Assembly: GCA_006844585.1 (NCBI GenBank)
Contig: SPJM01000346.1
Coordinates: forward strand, 1-62,540
Direction: 5' to 3'
Origin: Methylococcaceae bacterium
GTDB lineage: Bacteria; Pseudomonadota; Gammaproteobacteria; Methylococcales; Methylomonadaceae
Length of the DNA: 62,540 nucleotides
Position numbers and translations under genes: made by a program. Of this stretch, positions 36,635-46,108 are shown in pieces. The notes beneath the pieces are model-generated. The model did no database searches and had not been told where the DNA came from. It was given only the letters and a program-made list of their open reading frames with translations. Positions within the stretch are counted from its first letter, which is position 1. Every line of letters begins with the position of its first letter.

Positions 36635-37006
36635 ATGAATAATAACAGACCCCTATCACCTCATCTCGAAGTCTATAAATTACCGTTAACCGGTTTAGTT
36701 TCCATTACTCATCGAATGACCGGCGTTATGTTGTCATTCGGTTTGGTTTTTTTTGTATGCATAGTCTCTGCAATAGCCGGTGGCGAGTCGGCTTATCAAG
36801 GCATGCAGTCTTTAGTGGATAATTTTTTCTTTCGCATAATGCTTTGGGGATTTATCTACGCCTTGTTTTTTCATTTATGTCACGGCGTACGTCATTTAAT
36901 GTGGGATACCGGGGCAACGTTTGATTTGGAAACGCTCAATAAATACGCCATTATAGAATTGCAGGCTTCTGCTGTATTGACTATTTTGGCGTTCTTCATT
37001 TTATAA
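36635..37006 (+). CDS. sdhC: succinate dehydrogenase cytochrome b556 subunit
   Basis: A 123-residue membrane subunit with three transmembrane helices. RPLSPHLEVYKLPLTGLVSITHRMTG is the conserved N-terminal quinone-site region (HRMTG) and HLCHGVRHLMWD carries the haem b histidine and the RHxxWD motif. With SdhD it anchors the dehydrogenase and reduces ubiquinone. It is 13 bp before sdhD. A small stem (36585-36603) lies in its 5' leader. Confidence 0.95.
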   Translation: MNNNRPLSPHLEVYKLPLTGLVSITHRMTGVMLSFGLVFFVCIVSAIAGGESAYQGMQSLVDNFFFRIMLWGFIYALFFHLCHGVRHLMWDTGATFDLETLNKYAIIELQASAVLTILAFFIL

Positions 37007-37019
37007 CACCGGGAATAAT

Positions 37020-37400
37020 ATGATTTTTAAATCGCCTTTGGCCCGAGCGCAAGGCTTGGGTTCTGCCAATAAAGGCACCGGACATTGGTGGATGCAAAGG
37101 GTGACTGCGGTCGCTTTAATTCCATTGAGTTTCTGGGCGCTGAATTTACTAAGTTTAAGTTTTAACGCAGATTATCAGGAAACCATCGCCTGGTTGGATT
37201 CGCCTTTTAATATCGCTTGTATTATCGCCTGGATAGTCGCTGTTTTTTATCATGCGGCGTTAGGGCTACAAGTGGTGATTGAGGATTACGTTTCCACCGA
37301 ATGGATGAAAATTGTCGGCGTTTGGACGTCGAATTTGATTTTTGCATTTTTAGCACTGATTGCATTGATTGCAATGATTCGAATTATCGCGACAGGATGA
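37020..37400 (+). CDS. sdhD: succinate dehydrogenase membrane anchor subunit
   Basis: A 126-residue protein with three transmembrane helices; [25 protein letters not shown] at the N-terminus and [16 protein letters not shown] with the haem/quinone-proximal histidine and the conserved aspartate-tyrosine. Order sdhC-sdhD-sdhA-sdhB and tight spacing (4 bp to sdhA) confirm it. Confidence 0.94.
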   Translation: MIFKSPLARAQGLGSANKGTGHWWMQRVTAVALIPLSFWALNLLSLSFNADYQETIAWLDSPFNIACIIAWIVAVFYHAALGLQVVIEDYVSTEWMKIVGVWTSNLIFAFLALIALIAMIRIIATG

Positions 37401-37404
37401 AATA

Positions 37405-39189
37405 ATGACATCAGCATATAAAATAATTGAACATAAACATGATGTTGTTGTTGTCGGAGCCGGAGGAGCCGGTTTACGGGCGACTTTCGGCATGGTTGAA
37501 AAAGGCCTGAAAACGGCTTGCATCAGTAAAGTTTTTCCTACCCGGAGTCATACCGTCGCCGCTCAGGGAGGCATTAGCGCGGCTTTAGGCAATATGGGCG
37601 AAGATAATTGGCGCTTTCATATGTACGATACGGTGAAAGGCTCCGATTGGTTGGGCGACCAGGATGCCATCGAATATATGTGTCGTGAAGCGATACCCGC
37701 GATTATAGAATTGGAACATTATGGAGTGCCGTTTTCCAGAACGCCTGAAGGTAAAATTTATCAACGCGCATTCGGCGGCATGTCCACGCATTTTGGCAAA
37801 CATCAGGCACAAAGAACCTGTGCGGCGGCCGATGTGACCGGTCACGCTATTTTGCACACTTTATATCAGCAGGCATTGAAGCATAACGCCGAATTCTTTA
37901 TCGAATATATTGCCTTAGACTTAATCATGGATGGTGACGAGTGTCGAGGCGTTTTGGCTTGGTGTTTGGAAGACGGCAGCCTGCATTTATTTAGAGCCCA
38001 TCAAACGGTATTGGCCACCGGCGGCTACGGGCGTAGTTATTTCTCCTGCACTTCCGCGCATACGGTAACGGGCGACGGTAATGCGATGGTATTGCGCGCA
38101 GGTTTGCCTTTACAAGATATGGAGTTTGTACAATTCCACCCAACCGGGGTTTATGGTTCAGGCTGTTTGATTACCGAAGGGGTCAGAGGGGAAGGCGGTT
38201 ATTTGACCAATTCCGAAGGCGAGCGTTTTATGGAGCGTTATGCGCCGAATGCCAAAGATTTAGCGTCTCGCGATGTAGTGAGTCGTGCAATGACTATCGA
38301 AATTAATGAAGGCCGCGGCGTCGGGCCGGATAAAGATCATGCTTATTTGCATATCGAACATTTAGACCCGGCGATTATTCAAGAAAGATTGCCGGGCATT
38401 GCTGAGACGGCGCGTATTTTTGCCGGGGTCGATGTCACTAAAGAACCGATTCCTGTGTTGCCGACCGTCCACTACAATATGGGCGGCGTACCGACTAACT
38501 ATAAAGCGGAAGTGGTTACCTTAAAAGACGGCAATCCGGATACTATCGTGCCGGGTTTGATGGCGATCGGCGAAGCCGCTTGTGTTTCAGTGCATGGCGC
38601 TAATCGGTTGGGTTCCAATAGTTTGCTGGATTTAGTGGTTTTCGGTCGTTCCGCCGCACATCGTTGCGCTGAAATAATTAAGCCGGGTACGCCGCATAAA
38701 CCATTAGCCGCTGATGCTTGTGAAAAAGCTTTGGATCGCTTGGATAAGACCCGTTACGCCCAAGGCGAAAGGAAAACGGCGGATATACGCTTGGACATGC
38801 AGAAAGTCATGCAAAGCAAAGCCGCTGTGTTTAGAACGGGTGAAACCTTGAAGGCGGGCTGCGAGGACATGGCCAAGGTTGCGGAAACCTTTAAAGATGT
38901 TCAAGTGTCCGATTCTTCAATGATTTGGAATACCGACTTAGTGGAAACCTTGGAATTGGATAATTTATTATCACAAGCGACGGTTACCATTAATGCGGCG
39001 GCTAATCGCACTGAAAGCCGGGGCGGTCATGCTCGTGAAGATTTTGCTAAACGCGATGATCAAAACTGGATGAAACATACTTTAATCTCGCTGGATAAGC
39101 AACAGGTCAAAATTGATTATCGACCGGTGCATATGTATACATTAACGGATGAAGTCGACGTGATCCCACCAAAAGAGAGGGTATATTAA
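37405..39189 (+). CDS. sdhA: succinate dehydrogenase flavoprotein subunit
   Basis: A 594-residue flavoprotein. It has the FAD dinucleotide motif [15 protein letters not shown], the covalent-FAD histidine in [15 protein letters not shown], and active-site stretches [21 protein letters not shown] and [11 protein letters not shown]. It oxidises succinate to fumarate in the cytoplasm. Its stop overlaps the sdhB start by one base (TAATG). Normal length. Confidence 0.98.
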   Translation: MTSAYKIIEHKHDVVVVGAGGAGLRATFGMVEKGLKTACISKVFPTRSHTVAAQGGISAALGNMGEDNWRFHMYDTVKGSDWLGDQDAIEYMCREAIPAIIELEHYGVPFSRTPEGKIYQRAFGGMSTHFGKHQAQRTCAAADVTGHAILHTLYQQALKHNAEFFIEYIALDLIMDGDECRGVLAWCLEDGSLHLFRAHQTVLATGGYGRSYFSCTSAHTVTGDGNAMVLRAGLPLQDMEFVQFHPTGVYGSGCLITEGVRGEGGYLTNSEGERFMERYAPNAKDLASRDVVSRAMTIEINEGRGVGPDKDHAYLHIEHLDPAIIQERLPGIAETARIFAGVDVTKEPIPVLPTVHYNMGGVPTNYKAEVVTLKDGNPDTIVPGLMAIGEAACVSVHGANRLGSNSLLDLVVFGRSAAHRCAEIIKPGTPHKPLAADACEKALDRLDKTRYAQGERKTADIRLDMQKVMQSKAAVFRTGETLKAGCEDMAKVAETFKDVQVSDSSMIWNTDLVETLELDNLLSQATVTINAAANRTESRGGHAREDFAKRDDQNWMKHTLISLDKQQVKIDYRPVHMYTLTDEVDVIPPKERVY

Positions 39190-39974
39190 TGGTTGAATTT
39201 GTATTGCCCAAAAATTCAAGATTAACCAAAGGGAAAACTTTTAAAGCGCCGGAACAAGCGGTAAATGTTCGGGTTTTTGAGGTTTATCGTTGGGATCCTG
39301 ATACAGATGAAAATCCGCGAATAGATCGTTATGAGATTGATATGGATCATTGCGGCCCGATGGTGTTGGACGCCATTTTAAAAATCAAGAACGAAATCGA
39401 TTCGACTTTGACGTTTAGGCGTTCTTGTCGGGAAGGCGTGTGCGGTTCCTGCGCCATGAACATCAACGGCAAAAATACCTTAGCTTGCATCAAGGCGATA
39501 GATGATTATCAAGGCGTTATTAAGGTTTTTCCTCTGCCGCATATGGATGTGATTAAAGATTTGGTGGCGGATATGACGCATTTTTTTGCGCAATATGCTT
39601 CAATCAAGCCTTGGCTGGAAACGCAAACTCCGCCGCCAGCCGATACTGAACGTCTGCAAAGCAAAGAGGAGCGGGCGCGTTTGGATGGTTTATATGAATG
39701 TGTGCTATGCGCCTGTTGTTCGACCAGTTGTCCGAGTTATTGGTGGAACAGTGAGCGTTATTTGGGACCGGCTATTCTATTACAAGCTTATCGCTGGTTG
39801 TCCGATAGTCGCGATGAAAATACCGGTGAAAGATTGGATGAATTGGAAGATCCATTTAAACTATTTCGCTGCCACACCATTATGAATTGTACCGATACCT
39901 GTCCTAAAGGGTTAAATCCGGGGAAAGCCATTGCTGAAATCAAAAAGCAATTGGTGACCCGTCACGAGGGTTAA
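39189..39974 (+). CDS. sdhB: succinate dehydrogenase iron-sulfur subunit
   Basis: A 261-residue protein with all three cluster motifs: [21 protein letters not shown] (2Fe-2S), [16 protein letters not shown] (4Fe-4S) and [17 protein letters not shown] (3Fe-4S). It passes electrons from SdhA to the membrane subunits. It overlaps sdhA by one base and sdhE by one base, so all four genes are probably translated in coupled fashion. Confidence 0.98.
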   Translation: MVEFVLPKNSRLTKGKTFKAPEQAVNVRVFEVYRWDPDTDENPRIDRYEIDMDHCGPMVLDAILKIKNEIDSTLTFRRSCREGVCGSCAMNINGKNTLACIKAIDDYQGVIKVFPLPHMDVIKDLVADMTHFFAQYASIKPWLETQTPPPADTERLQSKEERARLDGLYECVLCACCSTSCPSYWWNSERYLGPAILLQAYRWLSDSRDENTGERLDELEDPFKLFRCHTIMNCTDTCPKGLNPGKAIAEIKKQLVTRHEG

Positions 39975-40207
39975 TGGAAAACCTTGCGAAATTAAAATGG
40001 CGTTGCAGGCGCGGGACGCTGGAATTAGATATTTTATTCCAGCGTTATCTGGAAAATTATTATGTCGATGCCGATCCTACCGAACAAGCGTTATTTTTAA
40101 AATTGCTTGAATTGGAAGACAGTGAATTGATTCGTTTTTTTGTCGGTAATGCTATTGGTAAAAATAATGAATTTGAACCCCTTTTAGAAAAAATGCGTCA
40201 AATTTAA
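39974..40207 (+). CDS. sdhE: SdhE FAD assembly factor
   Basis: A 77-residue protein of the YgfY/Sdh5 family. It has KWRCRRGTLELDILFQRYL, containing the conserved RGxxE motif required for covalent flavinylation of SdhA, and EQALFLKLLELEDSELIRFFVG. It overlaps sdhB by one base. In many gammaproteobacteria sdhE pairs with ygfX; here the ygfX-like gene is 10 kb away beside ygfZ. Confidence 0.93.
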   Translation: MENLAKLKWRCRRGTLELDILFQRYLENYYVDADPTEQALFLKLLELEDSELIRFFVGNAIGKNNEFEPLLEKMRQI

Positions 40208-40222
40208 CGCAGCCTATCGCTT

Positions 40223-40380
40223 AGGACTGAGGATGAAATAAAACCCGAAACTAGCGTAGGATTTTTGTTCAGTTTCAAGGCGTGGAAATAGGCGCATAGC
40301 AAGCTATGTAACTATTTTCACAACGCAGAAACTGGGCAAAAAGACAAGCTAGTTTCGGGTTTTATAAAATTCTCAGTCCT
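40223..40380 (-). repeat. 158-bp palindromic element, copy R3
   Basis: Third copy, inverted relative to R1, R2 and R4, starting 16 bp after sdhE. Termini are aggact / agtcct, the outer stem is aaacccgaaactagc against gctagtttcgggttt, and the core reads gcgcatagcaagctatg on this strand. Its arm sequences resemble R1 most closely. The position right after the sdh operon would let the hairpin act as an end structure for the mRNA. Confidence 0.85.
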
Positions 40381-40395
40381 TAGTCATTGATATTT

Positions 40396-40585
40396 TGTTG
40401 GATGGGCAACAAGAAGAGACTGTGAAAGAATTCACTCATCATTCAACAATGATGAGTACGTAGGTTGTGGGTGAGCTTGCGAACCCCAACAATCAATGGC
40501 TTTTGAGTTTCCTAATGTTGGGGTTCGTATCTCACCCCAACTTACATCGATTACTTTCACTGTCTCAGAAGTCTGCCCATCAACA
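40396..40585. repeat. second, nested palindrome family (190 bp)
   Basis: A different palindrome next to R3. Outer arms tgttggatgggca...gactgtgaaag and ctttcactgtctcag...tgcccatcaaca are complementary with small bulges. Inside them lies gtaggttgtgggtgagcttg...ccccaaca facing tgttggggttcg...caccccaacttac. The inner TAGGTTGGGGTGAG...CCCCAACA type is a common intergenic repeat in proteobacteria and cyanobacteria. No ORF lies in it, and it resembles a small MITE built from nested inverted repeats. Confidence 0.65.
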
Positions 40586-40604
40586 TTGCTGACTCACCAA
40601 TAGA

Positions 40605-41186
40605 TCAATGCCAACCGCCATATTGTTTGGTTGGATCGCCTCTAAATCCGGTTGAAGTTTTATTTGAATCCGGAACCCCGACTCGGTCATCTGCGGCCAT
40701 AATCATATTCTTGTGCGTATAACCGCCCATCGCTTTAGCTCTCTTAGTAATTGCTGTGGTAATTTCTGAAACATCATATTTCGTCATTGAATTGTGGATG
40801 GCGACTGTCTTCAACTTTTCTGTTGTCGGACTGTCTGGATCCGGGATGAAAGTGATTATTAATGGCAGTTTCGTTCCGGCTGGAATTTTGACTTTATATT
40901 GTTGACCAGTCAGTTCTCCTTTAGCGATGACATCGCCTTTTTCATTGCTGACTACAACTTCGCCTGATTCAATGATTTCATCTTTATAGGTTACCCGGCC
41001 TTTTAAGGTCGATTCCTGTTTATAGCTTTTAACTTTACTTTGTTTAATCGTCGCAGCGGGTTTGCTATCGTTATCGCTACCGCTACCGCTACCGCTACCG
41101 CAGCCGAAAAGAAACATTGGCGCTAGCAAGCAAAGGATTGCTGATTTCAGCCGAGTACTGTGATGTTGGAAAGGAAGTGTATTCAT
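40605..41186 (-). CDS. lipoprotein of unknown function ending in KQYGGWH
   Basis: A 193-residue lipoprotein. The lipobox LFGC follows a hydrophobic stretch, and a GSGSGSGS linker encoded by a short tct/gctacc-type microsatellite (41083-41105) comes next. A central beta-rich domain (TLKGRVTYKDEIIESGEVVVSNEKGDVIAKGEL) resembles a carboxypeptidase-regulatory/transthyretin-like fold. The C-terminus FRGDPTKQYGGWH is distinctive; I recall similar tails in methanotroph lipoproteins but cannot verify it here. Function unknown. It stands alone, with a convergent repeat region downstream. Confidence 0.75.
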   Translation of the reverse strand: MNTLPFQHHSTRLKSAILCLLAPMFLFGCGSGSGSGSDNDSKPAATIKQSKVKSYKQESTLKGRVTYKDEIIESGEVVVSNEKGDVIAKGELTGQQYKVKIPAGTKLPLIITFIPDPDSPTTEKLKTVAIHNSMTKYDVSEITTAITKRAKAMGGYTHKNMIMAADDRVGVPDSNKTSTGFRGDPTKQYGGWH

Positions 41187-41487
41187 TGCTGTCTCTCTTG
41201 TTGTTTAGAATTATTGTAAAAACAGTATATCAGCACAGTCTAATGTTATCCAATGACTGCAAGGCTAATCAGTATTAAATAAATATTATTCTAAACCTAT
41301 ATCCGCAGATTAATCTAGGCAGTCATTATTTTGTGGTCTATATTCTATTAATGAGTATGATCTACCGTTACAGTGCTTTTGGTTTTTATGTCGGTTGTGA
41401 TTATCAACTTAAAAGTTGAATCCACGAAAGGTTAATTTGAATAATGCTTAAGATTAGAACGATTATGACGATATAGAGACCAATAAT
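41187..41487. other. 301-bp divergent intergenic region
   Basis: AT-rich DNA between the minus-strand lipoprotein gene and the plus-strand chemoreceptor gene, which should contain both promoters. No hairpin, repeat copy, ORF or consensus hexamer pair stands out. Confidence 0.4.
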
Positions 41488-43248
41488 ATGACGAAGGTTA
41501 AATCAATGAACTGGAATTCAGTTGGGATTAAGGTTATTTATCTCACATTTGTTTCTTTGCTGCTTATTTCGATTGTGGCGCTGTTTCTTTCTTATCAATC
41601 GGAAGAAAAAATACTGATTGCACAGAAGCGCGAGCAAGCTAAAAGTTTGCTTTTAGTCGCCGAATCGATTCGTTATAACATGATTGAAAAATGGCGCGCC
41701 GGTGTATATACAGCGGAACAATTAAAAGCATATAAAACGATTGAAGACTCTCAATTGCGATATGCGAAAACGATTGCATCGGTGCCGGTTGCAACTTCCT
41801 GGGAAATAGCAAAAGCGAAAGCCAAAGAAGGCGGGTTTGATTTCAAAGCGCCGAATATCAATGCTCGAAATCCGAAAAATGAAGCGAACGCCAAAGAACG
41901 CGAAATCCTGACTTATTTTCAACAAAATCCCCAGGCGACTGAATATAGTTATGTGGATAAAGTCAATTCCAAACTTTTTTATTTGCGTCCTGTTTATTTA
42001 AATAGCGAGTGCGAAGTTTGTCATGGCGATCCGGCCAGTTCCTTCAATATTTGGGAGAATCATGAAGGTAAGGATATTTTAGGATATACAATGGAAGGTA
42101 AAAAAGCGGGTGATTTACATGGCGCTTTTGAAATCATCACCCCGTTGGATGGCGTTTATGAGCAATTACATCAGACTATGTTGAAAAGAGTGGGGTTTGC
42201 TCTATTTATTATAGTTTTATTGATGGTTGGCTTATTTATGTTGATTAACCAAATTATCATCAAACCGCTGACCGATTTAGCTTTAAAGTTGCAGGATATT
42301 GCCGGGGGGGAAGGGAACTTAAAAGCTCGGTTGAATATTCCCGGTAAATCGGAATTTGCTTGGGTGGCGGGCAGTTTTAATGGTTTTGTAAAGAAAATAG
42401 CTAAAACCATTGCCCGGATTAATGAAATCAGCGAGCAATTGGCGGTTTCCGCGCATGATTTATCTACCATTACCCAAAACACTGAACAGGCCTTGGAAAA
42501 CCAGCAAGAAGCTACCGCTAAAGTTGCTTTGGCGATGAATGATATGTCTTCAACGGTTGAACATGTTTCTGCTAATGCTTCAACTGCATCGGAAGCGGCG
42601 GAGTCAGCCAACAAGGAATCATTGAGCGGAAGTCAAATCGTCGATCAAGCTGTTTCTGCAATCAATTCTTTAGCGAATGAGGTGGAAAGTGCGGCGAATG
42701 TGATTCAAGAACTGGAATCAGATAGTGAAAGCATCGGCGAAGTTTTAGGCGTTATTCAAGGGATTGCGGAACAAACGAATTTATTAGCGCTTAATGCGGC
42801 TATCGAGGCCGCTCGGGCCGGCGAACAAGGTCGAGGATTCGCGGTGGTCGCGGATGAAGTGCGTACTTTGGCCAGTCGCACCCAAAACTCTACCGAAGAA
42901 ATTCGTCAGACGATTGAGAGATTACAAGGAAGGGCAAAGACAGCCGCACAGGTGATGCAGCAGGGACGATCTCAGGCCAGTTCCAGTGTTGAGCAAGCCG
43001 CTTCCGCCGGCGATGCCTTAAATCGTATTAACGAAAAGATTAATATGATCAGCAGTATGAATTCACAAATTGCCTCATCTTCTGAACAACAAAGCAGCGC
43101 AAGCGCGGCAATACAGGATAATATCAACAATATCAATAATGTTTCATCCAGAACGGCTGAAGGCGCACATGCAACATCGGTTTCTAGTCAGCAATTAATG
43201 AGTTTGGCGGATGAATTACGCGAAACTGTTCATCAATTCAAGTTTTAA
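41488..43248 (+). CDS. methyl-accepting chemotaxis protein with haem-c DUF3365 sensor
   Basis: A 586-residue chemoreceptor: transmembrane helix ~14-36, a periplasmic DUF3365/Tll0287-like sensor (~40-230) with a c-type haem site C175-E-V-C178-H179, a second transmembrane helix (~235-258), HAMP (~258-312) and the cytoplasmic signalling domain, whose tip ([21 protein letters not shown], ~430-455) is fully conserved. The haem suggests redox, O2 or NO sensing coupled to CheA/CheW. No chemotaxis kinase gene is nearby. An ATG at 41506 has a better ribosome site (aagg, eight bases) than 41488 and would give 580 residues; either keeps all domains. Confidence 0.88.
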   Translation: MTKVKSMNWNSVGIKVIYLTFVSLLLISIVALFLSYQSEEKILIAQKREQAKSLLLVAESIRYNMIEKWRAGVYTAEQLKAYKTIEDSQLRYAKTIASVPVATSWEIAKAKAKEGGFDFKAPNINARNPKNEANAKEREILTYFQQNPQATEYSYVDKVNSKLFYLRPVYLNSECEVCHGDPASSFNIWENHEGKDILGYTMEGKKAGDLHGAFEIITPLDGVYEQLHQTMLKRVGFALFIIVLLMVGLFMLINQIIIKPLTDLALKLQDIAGGEGNLKARLNIPGKSEFAWVAGSFNGFVKKIAKTIARINEISEQLAVSAHDLSTITQNTEQALENQQEATAKVALAMNDMSSTVEHVSANASTASEAAESANKESLSGSQIVDQAVSAINSLANEVESAANVIQELESDSESIGEVLGVIQGIAEQTNLLALNAAIEAARAGEQGRGFAVVADEVRTLASRTQNSTEEIRQTIERLQGRAKTAAQVMQQGRSQASSSVEQAASAGDALNRINEKINMISSMNSQIASSSEQQSSASAAIQDNINNINNVSSRTAEGAHATSVSSQQLMSLADELRETVHQFKF

Positions 43249-43303
43249 CCGGCATGTGGGTAGGAGTAGGTCGGACTTTAATCCGACGATAATTGAACTG
43301 ATT

Positions 43304-43337
43304 GCTAAAGGGATGTATACAAATACATCCCCTTAGC
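43304..43337. other. strong hairpin between convergent genes
   Basis: A 15-bp stem (gctaaagggatgtat / atacatccccttagc, one mismatch) with a four-base loop lies between the convergent chemoreceptor and EF-hand genes. It lacks a T-run on the downstream side of either strand, so it is not a textbook intrinsic terminator, though it may protect mRNA ends. Confidence 0.55.
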
Positions 43338-43354
43338 AAAAAAGACTCAAAAAA

Positions 43355-43870
43355 TTAGTTAATGCGAATTGGGAAACCGCGCTTACGTTTCAAATCTTGT
43401 TTTGAAATAACGCCGTCTTGGTTACGGTCTAATTTGCTGAACTGTTTCTTTTTGTATTTTCTGTATTCATGCGGCTCAACTAAATTATCGCCATCGCTAT
43501 CCATTTTCCAAACCAGGTTTTCAGCTTGTTTTTCAGCTTCAACTAACTCTTTAGCAACGGTGCGGTTAATCGCATTTTCAGAAACGCCGTGCTTTTTCAT
43601 TTCTTCCACAGTTTCGATTAATTCTTCTGTTAACTCATTTTGAACTTCATCTGCTGTGATATAACCGTCTTTATTGCGATCAATGGAGTCATGATTGTCG
43701 GTTACGGTTTCCTCGTAATATTCGTCGAAGCCCACTTTTTGGTTTTTGTCATCATCCATTTTGCTGATGACTTTTTTGATTTTGTCATTCGTAAAACCAG
43801 CTTCAGCATGTGCGTTAGTGGCTGAAAAAATAAAGGCGCTGGCCATTAATGGTATGATTATTTTTTTCAT
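43355..43870 (-). CDS. secreted EF-hand calcium-binding protein
   Basis: About 171 residues from the ATG at 43870, chosen because gagga precedes it and a signal peptide (KKIIIPLMASAFIFSATNAHA) starts there; the longer reading frame would put 36 extra residues before it. Four EF-hand loops follow: DDDKNQKVGFDE, DRNKDGYITADE, DSDGDNLVEPHE and DRNQDGVISKQD, each with acidic positions 1, 3, 5 and 12 mostly intact. A periplasmic calcium buffer or sensor is likely; the partner is unknown. Monocistronic. Confidence 0.88.
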   Translation of the reverse strand: MKKIIIPLMASAFIFSATNAHAEAGFTNDKIKKVISKMDDDKNQKVGFDEYYEETVTDNHDSIDRNKDGYITADEVQNELTEELIETVEEMKKHGVSENAINRTVAKELVEAEKQAENLVWKMDSDGDNLVEPHEYRKYKKKQFSKLDRNQDGVISKQDLKRKRGFPIRIN

Positions 43871-44070
43871 TTTATCCTCGGTAAACAAAGTAATAAATTT
43901 AGAAACATCATTTCGCGAATTTTCAGCGAAATTTGCATAAAACTTAGTTAGAATAGAAAAATCAGACGGATAAAGCAACCCGTATTGAATGAAAAAAAAT
44001 GCCTAATTTTGTCGGGAAGTTGGGGTTTGTTATAGGTTATTGATTATTAATTGGAATTTATTAAGCTATT

Positions 44071-44988
44071 ATGAAAAATAGATTGAAAAAGGCATTCATT
44101 TTTTTATTGTTTTTTTGTTCGGCCAAGACAGGGTTTGGAAAACCGACTGTGTGCCTGGAAACCAATATGGGAGAAATTTGCATAGAATTATTTGATGAGA
44201 CCGCGCCGGGTACGGTAGAAAATTTTTTGAATTATGTTAACGACGGAGATTATCTGGGTAGTATTTTTCATCGCAGTATGCCGGGTTTTGTGATTCAGGG
44301 GGGCGGATTTACCATTACTGAAGATATTAAATTAGCTTCCATAGCCTTAGATGATCCCATTGTAAATGAGTTTTCAATATCCAATACTCGCGGAACGGTG
44401 GCCATGGCAAAATTGGGTGGCGATCCGGATAGCGCAACTAATCAGTGGTTTGTAAATTTAGCGGATAATTCCGAAAATTTAGATAATCAAAATGGCGGGT
44501 TTACGGTTTTTGGTCAGGTCAGCGAAGCGGGTATGCAGGTATTCGATAATATTGCCGCATTGCCGCGTTTTAATTTCGGAGGCGCTTTAACGGACACGCC
44601 GACGATTGATTTTGATGGTGAAAATTTAAACCGCGATAATTTTGTGACGGTGAATGCTGCTCGCGTTTTGGATGGGCAGATGCTCAATGCCGCCGCCATA
44701 TTTAAATCAAACCAACTTTCATTTCCCGTCGATATAGAAGGATTAGGGAAATTTAATGTCGTATTGAATTTGTCTGCGAGCAGTCCCCAATGGCTGTTCT
44801 CTTTAGATGCGGATTCTGTGACGGAAATAGCAGAATTACCGGAAAATTTTGCTAGTTTTTCTCTAGAGACTTTGGAATTAATTATCCCTTCCATCAACGT
44901 GGATGATCAATTTGTGGTGTCGGATGTTGTTTTGAAATTAATTGACGGTAATGAACTGATTTTTTTACTGACTTCGTTTCAACAATAA
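44071..44988 (+). CDS. periplasmic cyclophilin-type peptidyl-prolyl isomerase with C-terminal extension
   Basis: A 305-residue protein with a signal peptide (IFLLFFCSAKTGFG). A cyclophilin domain spans about 24-200: VCLETNMGEICIELFDE, TVENFLNYVNDGDYLGSIFHRSMPGFVIQGGG (catalytic Arg in FHRSMPGF) and ATNQWFVNLADN. About 105 C-terminal residues after ~200 (LDGQMLNAAAIFK to LLTSFQQ) are not part of the cyclophilin fold, form beta-like segments and have no recognised family. It catalyses prolyl cis-trans isomerisation in the periplasm; the extension might bind clients or the envelope. Confidence 0.9.
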   Translation: MKNRLKKAFIFLLFFCSAKTGFGKPTVCLETNMGEICIELFDETAPGTVENFLNYVNDGDYLGSIFHRSMPGFVIQGGGFTITEDIKLASIALDDPIVNEFSISNTRGTVAMAKLGGDPDSATNQWFVNLADNSENLDNQNGGFTVFGQVSEAGMQVFDNIAALPRFNFGGALTDTPTIDFDGENLNRDNFVTVNAARVLDGQMLNAAAIFKSNQLSFPVDIEGLGKFNVVLNLSASSPQWLFSLDADSVTEIAELPENFASFSLETLELIIPSINVDDQFVVSDVVLKLIDGNELIFLLTSFQQ

Positions 44989-45054
44989 TTTACAAAGTTT
45001 ACCGCCTTAAAGATTTGTTCTATAGCGGTAGCATCGCCTCTTTAAAACATATTC

Positions 45055-46041
45055 ATGAATTTTACCGATACTCACAGGCGAATATTATCATTACTCTCTG
45101 ACGGTTTATTTCATTCAGGGACTGAAATCGCTGAAAAATTGAATGTAAGCAGATCGACCATCAATAAGCACATTCAAAATTTGCATGAATTAGATGTTCA
45201 GGTGCTTGCTGTTTCCGGAAAAGGTTATAAATTGGAAAAACCTGTGCAACTTTTGGAGCATCAAGTGATTATGCAAAAGCTCAGTAAAACGGCGGCAAAT
45301 TCCCTTTCAGTTTTGGAAATTGTCGATTCAATCGCATCGACAAATCGCTATTTGATGGATAAAGCGGTTCAATTAACAACGCAGTCAATGGTCTGTTTTG
45401 CGGAGCATCAAACCGCCGGTAAGGGGCGGCGAGGACGAGACTGGGTTTCGCCTTTCGGTCACAATATATACTTGTCGATATTGTGGCGATACCAGTCGGG
45501 GCCGGGCGCATTAAGCGGATTGAGTTTAGCGGTGGGGGTGGCGGTTGTTAAGGCGCTTGAAAACTTGGGCGTAGTCGGCGTTGGCTTGAAATGGCCGAAT
45601 GATATTTTCTGGGACAAACGAAAACTGGGCGGGGTGTTGATTGAAATCAGCGGCGAATCCGGCGGACCATGCCATGCGGTGATTGGTTTGGGCCTAAATT
45701 GTTATATTCCTGAACAATCCGCCGTGGCGATTACCCAAGAGTGGGTGGATTTAACTGCAATTTTGAATGAAAAGGCGATAGATCGAAATCAATTAGCCGC
45801 CGAATTGTTGAATCAACTGTTACCGTTGTTAGCCGACTATGAAGGGTATGGGTTAAGCCATTATTTATCGGAATGGCGACGCTATGACTGTATGTTGGGC
45901 GAGCCGGTTGAGATTAATATCGCCGAACACCGCTATCAAGGCGTAGTGAGCGGCATTGATGAACAAGGATTATTGCAGGTGGACATGGATGGTGAAATGA
46001 AAAGTTTTGCTTCCGGCGAAGTGAGTTTTCGGAAAACTTAA
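45055..46041 (+). CDS. birA: biotin operon repressor / biotin-[acetyl-CoA-carboxylase] ligase
   Basis: A 328-residue bifunctional protein: N-terminal winged helix-turn-helix (GTEIAEKLNVSRSTINKHI, ~18-40), a ligase domain with the ATP/biotin loop AGKGRRGRDWVSPFGHN and LKWPNDIFWDKRKLGGVLIE (with the catalytic lysine), and a C-terminal SH3-like domain (GVVSGIDEQGLLQVDMDGEM). It biotinylates the carboxylase carrier and can repress biotin genes. Directly before coaX, as in many gammaproteobacteria. Confidence 0.95.
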   Translation: MNFTDTHRRILSLLSDGLFHSGTEIAEKLNVSRSTINKHIQNLHELDVQVLAVSGKGYKLEKPVQLLEHQVIMQKLSKTAANSLSVLEIVDSIASTNRYLMDKAVQLTTQSMVCFAEHQTAGKGRRGRDWVSPFGHNIYLSILWRYQSGPGALSGLSLAVGVAVVKALENLGVVGVGLKWPNDIFWDKRKLGGVLIEISGESGGPCHAVIGLGLNCYIPEQSAVAITQEWVDLTAILNEKAIDRNQLAAELLNQLLPLLADYEGYGLSHYLSEWRRYDCMLGEPVEINIAEHRYQGVVSGIDEQGLLQVDMDGEMKSFASGEVSFRKT

Positions 46042-46106
46042 CCCAGCTTTGTCGATATGATGCCATGATAAGGAACGGGAATAAAATATTATCGACAAGG
46101 CTGGGT
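46041..46106 (+). promoter_or_regulatory. 17-bp inverted repeat spanning the birA-coaX junction
   Basis: The arms acccagctttgtcgata (46041-46057) and tatcgacaaggctgggt (46090-46106) pair along all 17 positions with one G-U wobble, around a 32-base loop. The left arm begins at the birA stop; the right arm ends two bases before the coaX ATG and contains its likely Shine-Dalgarno (aagg). Folding in the mRNA would hide the coaX start. Confidence 0.6.
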
Positions 46107-46108
46107 AA

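Noticed and set aside
40223-40380. R3 as an ordinary terminator of the sdh operon
   Set aside because: It may end transcripts, but it is one of a dispersed 158-bp family with other positions upstream of genes, so termination is not its defining role.
43254-43291. The small gtcgga/tccgac hairpin at 43270-43287 as a gene-associated element
   Set aside because: Only six base pairs, no T run, and it resembles the end of a common intergenic repeat (gtaggtcggattaagc type); too little to call.
43304-43337. Hairpin as an intrinsic terminator
   Set aside because: The stem is strong but there is no T tract after it on either strand; kept only as a hairpin.
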